A DNA stretch of 64,000 nt from Acetobacter oryzifermentans (GCF_001628715.1 NZ_CP011120.1:2077501-2141500), one strand, 5' to 3'; positions 9,579 to 20,748 are shown, counted from the first letter of the stretch. Notes: a model not told the origin generated them from the sequence alone. Program-made: numbers and translations.

Positions 9579-10990
9579 ACGGCTTTTCACCCTCCCTGTT
9601 TTCCGGGCAACGCTTTGCTGTTTTCGGGCTTGGCAAAAATGGCTTGCCAGCAGTGCTTATGCTGGCAAGCACAGGTGCCACCGTACAGGTATGGGATGAT
9701 GGTGAAGGTGGACGCAAAGGGCTGGCAAAAGCACTTTCCACTCTTGCGCCAAACGTTGCCACGCGTATTCAGTGCAAGCCGTTTGAAAGCCTAAATGGGT
9801 TTGAAGCACTTATTCTTTCCCCCGGCATTCCACACGTCTTACCCAAGCCACACCCTATTGCCCTTATGGCCAAGGAAGCGGGCATTCCCATTCTTTCCGA
9901 TGCGGAACTGCTTTATCGGGCTGTGCGCAAATCTGGCAGCAAAGCCCGTTTTGTTGGCATTACAGGCACCAACGGCAAATCCACCACCACCACTTTGCTG
10001 GCCCATATTCTGACAGAAGCCAAACTGCCCGTAGCCGCTGGTGGCAACCTGGGGCCAGCCGCCCTTGCCCTGCCTTTGCTACCGGATAGCGGCGTATATG
10101 TGCTGGAAATGTCGTCCTACATGCTGGAACGGCTGGATACCCTGCGCTTTGATGCCGCATGTTTACTGAACCTGACGCCAGATCACCTAGACCGTCACGT
10201 AGGCATGGATGGCTACGCTCAAGCCAAAAAGCGGGTGTTCACCGGCCAGACAGGCAAGGATCTGGCTGTTGTTGGCATGGATGATACATGGTGCCGCACC
10301 ATTGCAGCAGAGCTGGAACATGGACCTGCCAAGTGTGAAACCATTTCTGGCACCAATCCGGCCTGTTCTTACTACGGCAAGGATGGCGCCATATGGCACC
10401 ACAGCACATGTATAGCACAAACCGGGCTAAGCCTTCCCGGTGCCCATAATGCAGAAAATGCCGCTGCTGCTATTGCAATAGCGCGCTTTCTGGATGTGCC
10501 AGATGCAACCATTGCGCAGGCTGTAGCCTCCTTTCCCGGCCTTCCACACCGGCAAAAGCTTGTAGCTTCCTGCAACGGGGTGGATTTTGTGGATGACAGC
10601 AAAGCCACCAATGCAGATGCAGCCTCACGCGCCTTGGGGTGTTATGAAAAACTGGTGTGGATTGCAGGCGGCACGGCAAAAGAAGGCGGCATTGCCTCTC
10701 TCACGCCCTATTTCCCGCATATTGCACATACATTCCTGATCGGGCGGGATGCTCCGCAACTGGCCCAAACACTAAAAGAACACAACGTGCCTTTTACTAT
10801 GGCAGAAACACTGGAAAACGCCGTGCCTGCGGCTTATACGGAAGCGCACCTTACGCATACGCCTGTTGTGCTGCTTTCACCCGCCTGCGCCAGCTTTGAT
10901 CAGTTTTCTGGGTTTGAGGCACGTGGCCTGCGCTTTCAGGAACTGGCAGATGAGGTTTGCGCCCGGCATGCGGGCATGACAGAGCAGTGA
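9575..10990 (+). CDS. murD: UDP-MurNAc-L-Ala:D-Glu ligase MurD
   Basis: MurD adds D-glutamate to UDP-MurNAc-L-alanine. From ATG 9575 (ATGA overlap with mraY) the protein has 471 residues. An N-terminal Rossmann-like domain ([17 protein letters not shown]) is followed by the ATP loop [14 protein letters not shown], the LTPDHLDRH motif, and the C-terminal motif [14 protein letters not shown] longer frame reaches back to 9491, but it would run inside mraY without matching the family. It is the last gene before a 7-nt gap to ftsW. Confidence 0.96.
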   Translation: MNGFSPSLFSGQRFAVFGLGKNGLPAVLMLASTGATVQVWDDGEGGRKGLAKALSTLAPNVATRIQCKPFESLNGFEALILSPGIPHVLPKPHPIALMAKEAGIPILSDAELLYRAVRKSGSKARFVGITGTNGKSTTTTLLAHILTEAKLPVAAGGNLGPAALALPLLPDSGVYVLEMSSYMLERLDTLRFDAACLLNLTPDHLDRHVGMDGYAQAKKRVFTGQTGKDLAVVGMDDTWCRTIAAELEHGPAKCETISGTNPACSYYGKDGAIWHHSTCIAQTGLSLPGAHNAENAAAAIAIARFLDVPDATIAQAVASFPGLPHRQKLVASCNGVDFVDDSKATNADAASRALGCYEKLVWIAGGTAKEGGIASLTPYFPHIAHTFLIGRDAPQLAQTLKEHNVPFTMAETLENAVPAAYTEAHLTHTPVVLLSPACASFDQFSGFEARGLRFQELADEVCARHAGMTEQ

Positions 10991-10997
10991 GAGACTG

Positions 10998-12161
10998 ATG
11001 GCCGGTTCTTCCCGCACCGATGATTCCCCGTTTGGCCGCTGGTGGCGGAATGTAGACCGGACAACTCTGATCTGCACCTTCATCCTTATTGGTTTTGGCT
11101 ACATCCTTATGCTGGCCGCCAGCCCTGCTGTGGCCGTGCGTATTGGCGCATCGCGCAATATGTTCATTTTCAAGCAGGTGATGTTTTTAGGCATTGCGGG
11201 GGTTATCGTGGTGGGCATTTCCATGCTCTCCCGCAAGGCTGTGCTGCGCCTTTCCATAATAGGCGGCATGCTTATGCTAGGGGCAACAGCACTTACCCTT
11301 GTGCATGGCATAGAAATTAAAGGGGCGCGGCGCTGGATTGCCCTGCCCATGATGTCTCTCCAGCCATCCGAGTTTTTAAAGCCCTGCTTTGCCGTTGTTA
11401 CAGGCTGGCTGCTGACGCAGCGCCGTGTTTCACGCTACTTTCCCGGTATGCTTATTGCCTTTGCCCTATATGGGTTGATTATGCTGCTGCTGAAATCTCA
11501 GCCAGACATTGGCATGCTTACGGTTATTACGGCCGTGTTTCTGGTGCAGCTTTTTGTAGATGGCCTCAACCTCATTCTGGTTGCATTTGGTTTTGGCTGC
11601 ATGATTGCCGCCGGTATTGCTGCGTTTTTCATCTTCCCGCATGTGCGTTCCCGCGTTGAGCGCTTTATGCACCCCGGCGTGGGGGACCACTACCAGATTG
11701 ATACCGCCCTGCGCGCCTTTGGCAATGGTGGCCTACTAGGCCGTGGCCCCGGTGAAGGCCGCGTAAAAGATCTGCTGCCAGATGCCCATGCAGACTTTGT
11801 GTTTGCTGTGGCGGGGGAAGAATACGGGCTGGTTGTGTGCATGCTCATTATCTGCGTATTTGGCGTGATTGTGGTGCGCACCCTGCTGCGGCTGATCCGT
11901 GAGGACGATCCATTTGTTGTGATTGCCACATCTGGCTTGGTGACAGGCTTTGGCCTGCAAGCGTTTGTGAACATGGCTTCTTCCTTGCATCTTATTCCCA
12001 CCAAGGGCATGACACTGCCATTTATTTCCTATGGTGGGTCTTCTGCCATGTCTGTTGCGTTGGCTATCGGCATGGTGCTTGCTCTTACACGGCAACAACA
12101 GGGGCGTTCCCTGGCTGGCAATAGTTTTGTAACCACACTCAGACAATGGCGGTCAGCATGA
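10998..12161 (+). CDS. ftsW: Septal peptidoglycan polymerase FtsW (SEDS family)
   Basis: FtsW is the SEDS glycosyltransferase that polymerises lipid II at the septum with FtsI. The 387-residue protein is hydrophobic with about ten membrane spans. Family features include IKGARRWI followed by LQPSEFLKP, the GLLGRGPGEG loop, DFVFAVAGEEYG, and the C-terminal PFISYGGSSAMSVALAIGM. GAGAG upstream of ATG 10998 can serve as ribosome binding site. It overlaps murG. Confidence 0.96.
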   Translation: MAGSSRTDDSPFGRWWRNVDRTTLICTFILIGFGYILMLAASPAVAVRIGASRNMFIFKQVMFLGIAGVIVVGISMLSRKAVLRLSIIGGMLMLGATALTLVHGIEIKGARRWIALPMMSLQPSEFLKPCFAVVTGWLLTQRRVSRYFPGMLIAFALYGLIMLLLKSQPDIGMLTVITAVFLVQLFVDGLNLILVAFGFGCMIAAGIAAFFIFPHVRSRVERFMHPGVGDHYQIDTALRAFGNGGLLGRGPGEGRVKDLLPDAHADFVFAVAGEEYGLVVCMLIICVFGVIVVRTLLRLIREDDPFVVIATSGLVTGFGLQAFVNMASSLHLIPTKGMTLPFISYGGSSAMSVALAIGMVLALTRQQQGRSLAGNSFVTTLRQWRSA

Positions 12162-13306
12162 GTTCACGTACTATCGTCATTGCCGCAGGCGGCACTGGCG
12201 GACACTTCTTTCCGGCCGAAGCGCTGGCAGATACATTGGCAGAACGCGGCCACCACCTTGTGCTTATGACAGATGGGCGCGCTGGTAAGCGGGAAAGTGG
12301 TGTATTTGCCCGTGGCCCGCAATATGTTCTCAATGGTGCTGGTGTGGCTGGGCGTGGGCCAATCCGTGCCATTCGTGCAGGCGTCACCCTGTTGGCAAGT
12401 GCATGGAAAGCGCGTGCCATTCTCCAACAAATCAAGCCTGATGTAGTGGTAGGTTTTGGGGGCTATCCTTCCGTGCCGCCTTTGTTAGGCGCACGGCTGA
12501 TCGGGCGTAAACACCCCGCCCTGATTATTCATGAGGGCAATGCTGTGTTGGGTAATGCCAATGCGGTTCTTTCCCGCTTTGCGGATGTTATTGCTACGTC
12601 TTTCCCTTCCGTTGCCAAGCTACCTATTGGCGCGCGTACCGTGTTTACAGGTATGCCCGTACGCCCCGCCATTGCCGCCCTTGCGGGTGAAGGATGGGTG
12701 CCACCAACAGACCATATTAACCTACTGGTATGGGGTGGTTCTCTGGGGGCGCGTATTTTCTCTCAGGTTGTGCCTGCCGCTATAGCCAAATTGCCGGAAG
12801 GCCTGCGCCAACGTATCCATATTACACAGCAGGCGCGGCAAGATGATCTGGATGCCGTGCGCACTGCATATGCAGAAATGGGTGTGCAGGCACGTGTTGA
12901 ATCCTTCTTGCAGGATGTGCCCGAACTTCTAGCCTCCGCCCATCTGGTTATCGGGCGTGCTGGCGGCTCTTCTGTGGCAGAAATTACAACAGCGGGCCGC
13001 CCGTCCATTCTGGTGCCTTTGCCCATTGCCGCCAGCGATGAGCAAACGGAAAATGCCCGCGCCATTACCAATGCCGGAGCAGGCTGGATGATACGCCAGC
13101 CAGACTTCACCTCTGCGGCCCTTGCCAGCCGCCTGAATGATCTTTTCACCGCGCCGGATGAACTGGCACAGGCAGCCCAAGCCGCTGCCACGCTTGCCCG
13201 CCCGGATGCTGCCCTCCGCTTGGCCGATATAGTAGAAGAATGCTTCACTCCTTCCCCTGCACCCGCCCATCCGACGACCTCCAGCGAGACGGAGACACGC
13301 GCATGA
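12158..13306 (+). CDS. murG: Lipid II synthase MurG (UDP-GlcNAc transferase)
   Basis: MurG adds GlcNAc to lipid I on the inner face of the membrane to give lipid II. From ATG 12158 it has 382 residues and begins [20 protein letters not shown], with the family's Gly-rich N-terminal loop. The second half has [11 protein letters not shown] and [19 protein letters not shown], the UDP-GlcNAc site. An in-frame ATG at 12146 is possible, but 12158 forms the ATGA overlap used throughout this cluster. The GT-B fold is known for the family. Confidence 0.95.
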   Translation: MSSRTIVIAAGGTGGHFFPAEALADTLAERGHHLVLMTDGRAGKRESGVFARGPQYVLNGAGVAGRGPIRAIRAGVTLLASAWKARAILQQIKPDVVVGFGGYPSVPPLLGARLIGRKHPALIIHEGNAVLGNANAVLSRFADVIATSFPSVAKLPIGARTVFTGMPVRPAIAALAGEGWVPPTDHINLLVWGGSLGARIFSQVVPAAIAKLPEGLRQRIHITQQARQDDLDAVRTAYAEMGVQARVESFLQDVPELLASAHLVIGRAGGSSVAEITTAGRPSILVPLPIAASDEQTENARAITNAGAGWMIRQPDFTSAALASRLNDLFTAPDELAQAAQAAATLARPDAALRLADIVEECFTPSPAPAHPTTSSETETRA

Positions 13307-14736
13307 GAGCCCTCCCCCTTTCCATCGGAACCATCCATTTTGTCGGTATTGGCGGCATTGGCATGTCCGGCATTGCTGAGGTGCTGTGCCTGTTGGGATA
13401 TTCTGTGCAGGGCTCGGATATTGCAGAAAACGCTAACGTTAAACGCCTGCGGGCTGCGGGTATTCCTGTAACCATTGGTCATAAAGCCGAAAATCTGGGT
13501 GATGCACAGGTGGTGGTTATTTCCACTGCTGTTAAGCGCGATAACCCGGAAGTTGTTGCCGCACGCGCCAAGCTAATTCCGGTTGTACGCCGGGCAGAAA
13601 TGCTGGCTGAACTCATGCGCCTGCGCTGGTCTGTTGCTGTGGGTGGCACACATGGCAAAACCACCACCACCAGCCTTGTAGCTGCCGTGCTGGAAGCCGC
13701 CAAGCTGGACCCGACAGTTATTAACGGTGGTATTATTGAAGCCTACGGCACCAATACCCGTATGGGGAAAGGTGACTGGATGGTGGTTGAGGCAGATGAG
13801 AGCGATGGCTCCTTCCTGCGCCTGCCTTCCGTTATTTCGGTTGTTACTAATATGGACCCGGAACATCTGGACCATTGGGGCTCCCCCGAAGCAATGGAAG
13901 CAGCTTACGACCAGTTTGTTTCCAACGTGCCATTTTACGGATTTGCCGTGCTGTGCATTGATCACCCAGCCGTGCAGCAGATGATCCCGCGCCTGTCTGA
14001 CCACCGGATTGTCACCTATGGGTTCTCTCCACAAGCCGATGTGCGCGCAGAAAAACTGATTACTGACAAACTGGGCGCCACGTTCGAAGTTACGCTAACA
14101 GATCGCGTAAGCCGCCACACCCGCAAGGCTGGCCCCTTCCGTCTGCCTATGCTGGGTTCTCACAATGTGCAGAACGCTCTGGCCGCCATTGCCGTAGCAA
14201 CGGAAATGGACATCAGTGATGACGTCATCCGTTCAGGCCTAGCCAGTTTCCGTGGTGTAAAACGCCGCTTTACCCGCACGGGGGAAGCCGGTGGCATTAC
14301 GGTGATTGATGATTACGGCCATCATCCTGTTGAAATTGCCGCTGTACTGAAAGCTGCCCGGCAAGCTGGTGCCAGCCATGTTATTGCCGTTATGCAGCCG
14401 CATCGCTATTCGCGCCTGAAAATCCTGTTCTCAGATTTCTGCGCCTGCATGAATGATGCAGATACCGTGATTGTGTCAGATGTGTACGCTGCGGGTGAAG
14501 ACCCATTGCCCGATGCCAGCCGCGACAAGCTGATTGAAGGCCTGCGTGAACGTGGGCACCGTTCGGTGGTACCATTGTCCAGCCCAGACCATTTGGCAGA
14601 AATGATCAACGCCATCGCCAAACCGGGGGATTATGTTGTGTGCCTTGGCGCAGGCACTATTACCAACTGGGCGCAGGCTCTACCTGCCCAGCTTGCTGCC
14701 CTGCAGGCAGAAGACAAGGGTGGCAACGCGGCATGA
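13303..14736 (+). CDS. murC: UDP-MurNAc:L-alanine ligase MurC
   Basis: MurC adds the first stem residue, L-alanine, to UDP-MurNAc. With ATG 13303 (ATGA overlap with murG, GGAG upstream) the product has 477 residues. It opens with a nucleotide-binding motif [13 protein letters not shown], then the P-loop [13 protein letters not shown], the Mg/substrate motif EADESDGSF, and the C-terminal [10 protein letters not shown] and QPHRYSR motifs. An upstream in-frame start at 13240 would add residues unlike the family and is not favoured. Confidence 0.96.
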   Translation: MRALPLSIGTIHFVGIGGIGMSGIAEVLCLLGYSVQGSDIAENANVKRLRAAGIPVTIGHKAENLGDAQVVVISTAVKRDNPEVVAARAKLIPVVRRAEMLAELMRLRWSVAVGGTHGKTTTTSLVAAVLEAAKLDPTVINGGIIEAYGTNTRMGKGDWMVVEADESDGSFLRLPSVISVVTNMDPEHLDHWGSPEAMEAAYDQFVSNVPFYGFAVLCIDHPAVQQMIPRLSDHRIVTYGFSPQADVRAEKLITDKLGATFEVTLTDRVSRHTRKAGPFRLPMLGSHNVQNALAAIAVATEMDISDDVIRSGLASFRGVKRRFTRTGEAGGITVIDDYGHHPVEIAAVLKAARQAGASHVIAVMQPHRYSRLKILFSDFCACMNDADTVIVSDVYAAGEDPLPDASRDKLIEGLRERGHRSVVPLSSPDHLAEMINAIAKPGDYVVCLGAGTITNWAQALPAQLAALQAEDKGGNAA

Positions 14737-15677
14737 ACAATCCGGCCTCCATGCAAGATATGGTCAAGCATGCTTTTGCCAATATGCGCGGAAGGCTAAC
14801 ACCACAGGCACCTTTGGGCCCACGCACGTGGTTTCGGGTTGGTGGGGCGGCAGAATGGCTGTTTCAGCCTGCTGATGCCGAGGATCTGGCTGGTGTTTTG
14901 CAACGCCTTTCCCCCGAACTGCCCATAACGGCTTTGGGAGCTTGCTCTAACGTCATCATCCGTGATGGTGGGTTGGAAGGCGTGGTGGTGCGTATGGCGC
15001 GTGGGTTTGCTGACATTACGGTAGAAGCTGACGGCATTATAGCTGGCTGCGCCTGTCTGGATGCCACCGTGGCCGAACATGCTGCACAGGCTGGGCTTTC
15101 TGGGCTGGAATTTCTGGCTGGCATTCCCGGTTCCATTGGAGGAGCTGTGCGGATGAACGCAGGCGCTTATGGGTCAGACATCGCCAATGTTCTGGATTGG
15201 GCCGAAATTATTACGAGGGACGGCAGCCTGATCCGGCTGGATAACGCTGCCCTGCGGTTTGGCTATCGTCGCTCTGGCCTGCCGGAAGGTGCATTTGTTA
15301 TTCGTGCCCGTTTGCGGGGCACACCAGCAAATGCGCAAGATGTTGCCAACCGTATTGCAGAAGTACGCGCCGCGCGTGAGCTTTCTCAGCCTGTGCGAGC
15401 ACGCACCGGGGGCTCCACCTTCCGCAATCCAGATGCAGAAACATCTGCTCGTAAAGCTTGGGAACTGATTGACGCCGCAGGGTGCCGTGGGCTGCGCCAC
15501 GGAGATGCGCAGGTAAGTGAAAAACACTGCAATTTCCTCATCAATCTAGGCAATGCCACAGCAACCGATCTGGAGGAATTGGGGGAAGACGTGCGCACAC
15601 GCGTTGCCCAGAATTCTGGCGTTTCCCTGCACTGGGAAATCAAGCGGCTAGGTAAAACGGAGGCCTCCCCCAAATGA
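14733..15677 (+). CDS. murB: UDP-N-acetylenolpyruvoylglucosamine reductase MurB
   Basis: MurB reduces UDP-GlcNAc-enolpyruvate to UDP-MurNAc with NADPH and bound FAD. From ATG 14733 the protein has 314 residues. FAD-binding motifs are clear: [31 protein letters not shown] and [12 protein letters not shown]. The C-terminal domain includes [11 protein letters not shown] and [10 protein letters not shown], whose conserved Glu is the likely proton donor region. Start choice rests on the ATGA overlap with murC. The next gene, ddl, overlaps its stop in the same way. Confidence 0.95.
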   Translation: MNNPASMQDMVKHAFANMRGRLTPQAPLGPRTWFRVGGAAEWLFQPADAEDLAGVLQRLSPELPITALGACSNVIIRDGGLEGVVVRMARGFADITVEADGIIAGCACLDATVAEHAAQAGLSGLEFLAGIPGSIGGAVRMNAGAYGSDIANVLDWAEIITRDGSLIRLDNAALRFGYRRSGLPEGAFVIRARLRGTPANAQDVANRIAEVRAARELSQPVRARTGGSTFRNPDAETSARKAWELIDAAGCRGLRHGDAQVSEKHCNFLINLGNATATDLEELGEDVRTRVAQNSGVSLHWEIKRLGKTEASPK

Positions 15678-16612
15678 GTGCACCAAAACGCGTTACCGTA
15701 CTGATGGGCGGAATGTCTTCCGAGCGCGTAGTCAGCCTTTCCTCCGGGCAAGGTGTGGCTGAAGCGTTGCGCAGCAAAGGGTATGATGTTTGCACGTTGG
15801 ATGCCCAAGCAGATCTGGCAGCACTGGTTGAAACACTGAACACACAAAAGCCGGATGTGGTGTTTAACGCCCTACATGGTCGTTTTGGTGAGGATGGCTG
15901 TATTCAAGGCATTCTGGACTGGATGGGCATTCCCTATACCCATTCGGGTATTCGGGCCTCGGCCACTGCCATGAATAAAGCTGCTGCCCGTGCTATTTTC
16001 CAAACTGCCGGATTGCCTGTAGCCGAAGGGATGGTGGTAGATATTGCCACCCTTGCCGATGCAGATCCCCTACCCACACCATATGTTGTGAAACCACTCA
16101 ATGAAGGCTCATCCGTTGGGGTTTCCATTGTGCGTACGGGTTCCAACACGCGGGCAGATATTGTTAAAAACTGGACTTTTGGCCCACAAGCCCTTGTAGA
16201 AGCCTTTATTCCGGGCCGTGAAATTACCGTAGGTGTTATGGGGGATCGTGCTCTCACCATTACGGATATTACCCCCACCGGCACGGGGCATGATTTTTAC
16301 GACTATGATTCCAAATATCAGGTCGGCGGTTCTGCCCACGTTCTGCCTGCACAAATTGATGCTTCTAGCGCCAAACTTGCGCTGGAAGTTGCTGTAAAGG
16401 CTCATCAGGCTTTGGGCTGCTCTGGCGCATCGCGCTCTGATTTCCGGTTGGATGATACCAATCCGGAGCAGCCACACCTCATTCTGCTGGAGGTCAACAC
16501 GCAACCGGGTATGACGGCAACTTCCCTGTTACCCGAACAGGCCGCCTATTGTGGCATCAGCTACCCGGAACTTTGCGCGTGGCTGGTTGAACAGGCTACC
16601 TGCCGACAATGA
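15674..16612 (+). CDS. ddl: D-alanine--D-alanine ligase
   Basis: Ddl joins two D-alanines using ATP and supplies the dipeptide for MurF. The 312-residue ATP-grasp protein has MGGMSSERVVSLSSG near the N-terminus, ALHGRFGEDG (substrate loop), the ATP-grasp lid PLNEGSSVGVS, and the Mg-binding end LLEVNTQPGMT. GGAGG about 10 nt upstream of ATG 15674 lies inside murB. ATGA overlaps occur at both ends. Confidence 0.96.
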   Translation: MSAPKRVTVLMGGMSSERVVSLSSGQGVAEALRSKGYDVCTLDAQADLAALVETLNTQKPDVVFNALHGRFGEDGCIQGILDWMGIPYTHSGIRASATAMNKAAARAIFQTAGLPVAEGMVVDIATLADADPLPTPYVVKPLNEGSSVGVSIVRTGSNTRADIVKNWTFGPQALVEAFIPGREITVGVMGDRALTITDITPTGTGHDFYDYDSKYQVGGSAHVLPAQIDASSAKLALEVAVKAHQALGCSGASRSDFRLDDTNPEQPHLILLEVNTQPGMTATSLLPEQAAYCGISYPELCAWLVEQATCRQ

Positions 16613-17565
16613 GGGTGCCCCCATCTCCTGCTGACAGGCCCTCTCGCATCGGGCTTTTTCTTAGGCGGCAAAAACGTTTGCTGCGGCCTATTACCGGGCT
16701 GCTGTTTCTGGCCGTTCTGGGTGGTGCTGGATATATCAGCCTGAAAATTCCTGCTGTGCAGGAACAGCTCGCCCCTTTGCGCGATAAGCTGCTGGGTACC
16801 TCTGCCCTGCGCGTTACCAGCATTCATATTGACGGTGCGCAGCTCACCAGTGAGCAAAGTATTCGGGATGCATTGGGTGTAGAAGTTGGAGACCCCGTGC
16901 TAGATTTTAGTGTTTCCGCTGCACGGGAAAAACTGGATACCCTGCCTTTTGTTGATCACGTTACCATAGAACGCCATCTCTCTGGCGAAATTGACGTGCA
17001 TATTACCGAACGCCTGCCCTATGCTGTCTGGCAGCATCAAGGGCATTTTGAACTGATAGATAAGCAAGGCAACCGTGTGCCAGACCAAGGCATGACAGGT
17101 AAGGATGCAGAAGCCTTTACCAAATTGCCGTTGGTTGTGGGGGATGGCGCAAACACATCCGCTGCCAACCTGATTGATATTATAGCACAAGAACCAGACA
17201 TTAAAGCCCGTGTTACGGCTGCTGTACGTGTCAGTGACAGGCGTTGGAATCTTACACTGCGTGATGGCGCAACCGTGCTTTTGCCAGAAGGCGAGGAAGC
17301 ACCGGCCATTCACAGGCTGGCAAAAATCAACGCTACAACACGGCTGTTGGATCGGCCCGTGCTGCTGATAGATATGCGCCTGCCAGACCGGTTGACCATT
17401 AAGGAAAAACCACCTGCATCTCCACCACCATCGGATGCAGGAAATAACACGCAAGATACTTCTGCACCGCACAAGGCAGATGCTCCCAAACCGGTCTCGC
17501 ATCCTGTGCACCCTGCAGCTAAAGAAGCAAAAAAAGATAACCCGGAGGAAAACCCAGATGAGTGA
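16609..17565 (+). CDS. ftsQ: Cell division protein FtsQ
   Basis: FtsQ is a bitopic inner-membrane protein linking early and late divisome proteins through FtsB/FtsL. The 318-residue product has a basic cytoplasmic N-terminus (RRQKRLLRP), one membrane span near residues 29-44 (GLLFLAVLGGAGYISL) and a POTRA domain beginning near LRVTSIHIDGAQ. The last 60 residues are Pro/Ser/Lys-rich. It overlaps ddl by 4 nt and ftsA by 8 nt. Confidence 0.93.
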   Translation: MRVPPSPADRPSRIGLFLRRQKRLLRPITGLLFLAVLGGAGYISLKIPAVQEQLAPLRDKLLGTSALRVTSIHIDGAQLTSEQSIRDALGVEVGDPVLDFSVSAAREKLDTLPFVDHVTIERHLSGEIDVHITERLPYAVWQHQGHFELIDKQGNRVPDQGMTGKDAEAFTKLPLVVGDGANTSAANLIDIIAQEPDIKARVTAAVRVSDRRWNLTLRDGATVLLPEGEEAPAIHRLAKINATTRLLDRPVLLIDMRLPDRLTIKEKPPASPPPSDAGNNTQDTSAPHKADAPKPVSHPVHPAAKEAKKDNPEENPDE

Positions 17566-18994
17566 CCCCACGCGTTCACCCGCTTCCTCTGGATTTAGTC
17601 TTTCTGATCGGCTGCATAAAAAGCGCACGACAGCGGCAACTGGATCTTCCCTGCTGATGAGTGGCGGGGAAAGCTCTCTCCCCTTGCCACCTAGCGAGAA
17701 AAACAAACGGCCACATACATGGCGCAATGGTTACACCGCTGTTCTGGACATTGGTTCCACCAAAATCACCTGTCTGATTGGCAAAGGTGAGCCCAACGGC
17801 AATTTACGCGTGGTTGGTTATGGCTGGCGGCGTTCTGCTGGTGTGCGTAATGGGGCCATTACAGAATTGCAGGAAGCAGAAGCTGCCATTCGGGCCACCG
17901 TTGGGCAGGCCGAAACCATGGCAGAGCGCCCGATTGACAAGGTGGTGGTTAATCTTTCCTGCGGGCATCCGGCCAGCCGTCTGTTTAACGTGCGCTGGCC
18001 TATTGGCGGCCGGGTTGTCACAGAAGCAGATATTCGGCGTGTGGTAACGGAAGGCCGTATTCAGGCCACCGTTCAGGGGCGTGAAGTTATTCATACCCTC
18101 CCCATAGATTTTACCGTGGATGATACGGAAGGCGTTTCAGACCCACGGGGCCATTTGTGCGAAACGCTCAAAGCTCGCCTGCATATTATAGATGCGGCCA
18201 CCACAGCACTGATGAATCTGGAAACTGTGCTAAGCCGTGCGGAACTGAAAATGGAAGCCTTGGTTTCGTCTCCTCTCGCTTCTGGCCTTTCCGTGCTGGA
18301 TGCAGATGAGCGAGACCTTGGCACTACCGTAGTGGATATGGGGGGTGGCACCACATCTCTGGCGGTGTTTGGTGAAGGGCAAATTCTGCATACGGCTCAG
18401 ATTGGTGTGGGCGGCCTGCATGTTACGCGTGATATTGCACGCGGGCTCAGCACCTCCTTGGAAAATGCCGAGCGCCTGAAAACCTTTTACGGCAGCGCAG
18501 ATCTGGCATCAGATGTTGAAGATGAAGTGCTTACCGTTGAACTTTTGGGCAATGATGTCCCGCATTTTGAGCAGGTTTCACGCGCACAGCTCGGCCATAT
18601 TATCCGCCCGCGCGTAGAAGAAACATTGGAACTGGTGCGTGAAAAACTGGATGGAGCAGGCCTTGGCACTGCGGCCAGTGGGCGCATTGTGTTAACTGGC
18701 GGCGCATCCTTGCTAGATGGCATTCGCCCTATGGCAGAACGCATACTTGGCATGCCAGTCAGTTCTGGACGTCCTTCTGGGGCAGGGTTTACGCGCTCCG
18801 TTCGCCTTGGGCGGCCTAAGCATATTATTGGGCTGCCCGAAAATACTGCTGCTGCTGCTGGCTTTGCAACAGCCGCTGGATTGCTGTTCTGGGCTGCCAG
18901 CGCAGAACGTCCTTTTGGAGACGTGGAGTTTCGGGAAGCAGCCCCTTCCGGCTTTTTACAAAAACTCGTCGCTTTTATTCGAGAGAGGGTTTGA
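17558..18994 (+). CDS. ftsA: Cell division protein FtsA
   Basis: FtsA is the actin-like membrane anchor of the Z-ring. ATG 17558 is chosen because GGAGG stands about 10 nt upstream and it overlaps the ftsQ stop; the product has 478 residues. The phosphate-1 motif VLDIGSTKITCLIG begins near residue 63, so there is a roughly 60-residue Ser/Lys-rich N-terminal extension before the actin fold. The phosphate-2 motif TTVVDMGGGTTSLAVF and adenosine motif IVLTGGASLLDG follow. The C-terminal FLQKLVAFIRERV is an amphipathic membrane-targeting helix. Confidence 0.94.
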   Translation: MSDPTRSPASSGFSLSDRLHKKRTTAATGSSLLMSGGESSLPLPPSEKNKRPHTWRNGYTAVLDIGSTKITCLIGKGEPNGNLRVVGYGWRRSAGVRNGAITELQEAEAAIRATVGQAETMAERPIDKVVVNLSCGHPASRLFNVRWPIGGRVVTEADIRRVVTEGRIQATVQGREVIHTLPIDFTVDDTEGVSDPRGHLCETLKARLHIIDAATTALMNLETVLSRAELKMEALVSSPLASGLSVLDADERDLGTTVVDMGGGTTSLAVFGEGQILHTAQIGVGGLHVTRDIARGLSTSLENAERLKTFYGSADLASDVEDEVLTVELLGNDVPHFEQVSRAQLGHIIRPRVEETLELVREKLDGAGLGTAASGRIVLTGGASLLDGIRPMAERILGMPVSSGRPSGAGFTRSVRLGRPKHIIGLPENTAAAAGFATAAGLLFWAASAERPFGDVEFREAAPSGFLQKLVAFIRERV

Positions 18995-19080
18995 TTTAGC
19001 TTACAAATTCTTGGTAATCTGAATGTAATCTTATTTCTCTAAGCATATACCGGTAAGCTGCAGCCGTTCGGGAGACACAC

Positions 19081-20595
19081 ATGACACTCAACCTGACCGT
19101 TCCACCCCAAACACATGCTGATTTTTCCCCAAAAATCACAGTTATTGGTGTTGGCGGTGGGGGAACGAACGCAGTTGACAACATGATTGCGTCCAACCTG
19201 CAGGGGGTTGATTTTGTTGTTGCCAACACCGATGCCCAAAGTCTGGAAAAAAGTCTGGCAGATAGCCGAATCCAGCTTGGCCCACATCTGACCCACGGTT
19301 TGGGTGCCGGCGCAAAGCCAGAAGTAGGCCGGGCTGCGGCAGAAGAAGCAGCAGATGAAATTGCACGGTATCTGGATGGCGCTCACATGGTTTTTATCAC
19401 CACCGGCATGGGTGGTGGCACGGGCACAGGCGCAGCCCCCGTTATTGCCCGCATGGCGCGTGAGCGGAATATTCTGACCATCGGTGTTGTCAGTAAGCCT
19501 TTTGCTTATGAAGGCAAACGCCGTGGACGCGTTGCGGATGAAGGTATCAAGGAACTTCAGCAGTATGTTGATACGCTGATTGTTATTCCCAACCAGAACC
19601 TTTTCCGTATTGCCAACGAACGTACGACCCTACGTGAAGCCTATCAACTGGCTGATCAGGTGCTCAACATGGGCGTGCGCGGCGTAACCGATCTGATGAT
19701 GGATCGTGGTTACGTTAATCTGGATTTTGCCGATATCCGCAGCGTTATGGCTGAAATGGGCAAAGCCATGATGGGCACAGGTGAAGGTGAAGGTGAAAAC
19801 CGCGCTGTAGAAGCAGCAGAAGCCGCTATTTCCAACCCGCTGCTGGAAGATACCTGCATGTCCACCGCCAAGGGCCTGCTGGTGAACGTAACCGGTGGCG
19901 AAGACATGACCTTCTTTGAAGCAGAAGAAGCATTTAACCGTGTCTGCCGTGAAGTGCCTGAAGACGCGAACATGATCTTCGGGACTGTTATTGATGAAAA
20001 AATGAGCGGCCGTATCCGGGTATCTGTGGTTGCCACTGGCATTGATATGCCTTCCGATTCGACCGATCGTCCGCATTTGGTGGCGGTTGAGGGTGAGGCT
20101 CCGGCAGAACAGCCGCAGGCTGCTGTTGGTGGCGCCGCGCCAGCGCCGACTACTGCGCCTGCTCCACCCACAACAACGCAGGCTGCGCCTTCTACACAGG
20201 CCACAGCGGCACCGCAGCATGCGCAGGTTTTTCAGCCCGCTGGCGCCAATAATGTTTCTGCTCCGCCAGCACATACAGTGCCGGTACAGGCTGCGCCAAC
20301 AGCAGCCACCAACCACCAGCCTCAACAGCTACGCCCGGCGGTATCTCCCCGCGCTGGTCTGTTTACTGAAACGCCGCGCCAACCCGCCGCAGCCCCTCAG
20401 CAGCAGGAAGCCCCAGCACATCGCAGCCTTTTTGGCCGCGTAACTGGTGCGTTCCGCCGCAACGGAGCCGATGCTTCCCGGCAGGAACCCAACGCTCAGC
20501 CGCGCCCCACCATCAGCCAAGCTGATCAGGGATCTGGCCTGCGTTCTGGTGAAGGAGATTCGGGGCTGGAAATTCCTACCTTCCTGCGCCGTTAA
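19081..20595 (+). CDS. ftsZ: Cell division GTPase FtsZ
   Basis: FtsZ is the tubulin-like GTPase that forms the cytokinetic ring. The 504-residue protein has [13 protein letters not shown] near residue 22, the tubulin signature [15 protein letters not shown], and the synergy-loop region DFADIRSVM. After about residue 320 comes a long Pro/Ala/Gln/Thr linker, then the C-terminal peptide [10 protein letters not shown] that binds FtsA and other partners. It has its own GGGAG site and an 86-nt leader (18995-19080), the longest gap in the cluster, which could hold an extra ftsZ promoter although no clear -35/-10 pair is visible. Confidence 0.97.
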   Translation: MTLNLTVPPQTHADFSPKITVIGVGGGGTNAVDNMIASNLQGVDFVVANTDAQSLEKSLADSRIQLGPHLTHGLGAGAKPEVGRAAAEEAADEIARYLDGAHMVFITTGMGGGTGTGAAPVIARMARERNILTIGVVSKPFAYEGKRRGRVADEGIKELQQYVDTLIVIPNQNLFRIANERTTLREAYQLADQVLNMGVRGVTDLMMDRGYVNLDFADIRSVMAEMGKAMMGTGEGEGENRAVEAAEAAISNPLLEDTCMSTAKGLLVNVTGGEDMTFFEAEEAFNRVCREVPEDANMIFGTVIDEKMSGRIRVSVVATGIDMPSDSTDRPHLVAVEGEAPAEQPQAAVGGAAPAPTTAPAPPTTTQAAPSTQATAAPQHAQVFQPAGANNVSAPPAHTVPVQAAPTAATNHQPQQLRPAVSPRAGLFTETPRQPAAAPQQQEAPAHRSLFGRVTGAFRRNGADASRQEPNAQPRPTISQADQGSGLRSGEGDSGLEIPTFLRR

Positions 20596-20617
20596 TTTTT
20601 TATACTTTACTCTATAA

Positions 20618-20650
20618 ATGCGTCGCCTTTCATAAGGCGGCGCATTTTTT
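20618..20650 (+). terminator. Intrinsic terminator of the dcw cluster
   Basis: ATGCGTCGCCTT pairs with AAGGCGGCGCAT (one G-U pair) around a TCAT loop, followed directly by a run of T. It lies 23 nt after the ftsZ stop and closes the division cluster before lpxC. Confidence 0.92.
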
Positions 20651-20748
20651 ATGTAATAGATGGCAATAATCGTTGACTGGCTTCTCCCAGAAACAAGCTT
20701 TAGCGTTGTCATAACTTTCTATCTACGCAAGCATAGGATGCCCAGATA

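Noticed and set aside
12763..13482. 239-codon minus-strand frame opposite murG/murC
   Set aside because: Antisense to two firmly identified genes, no motif; arises from codon bias.
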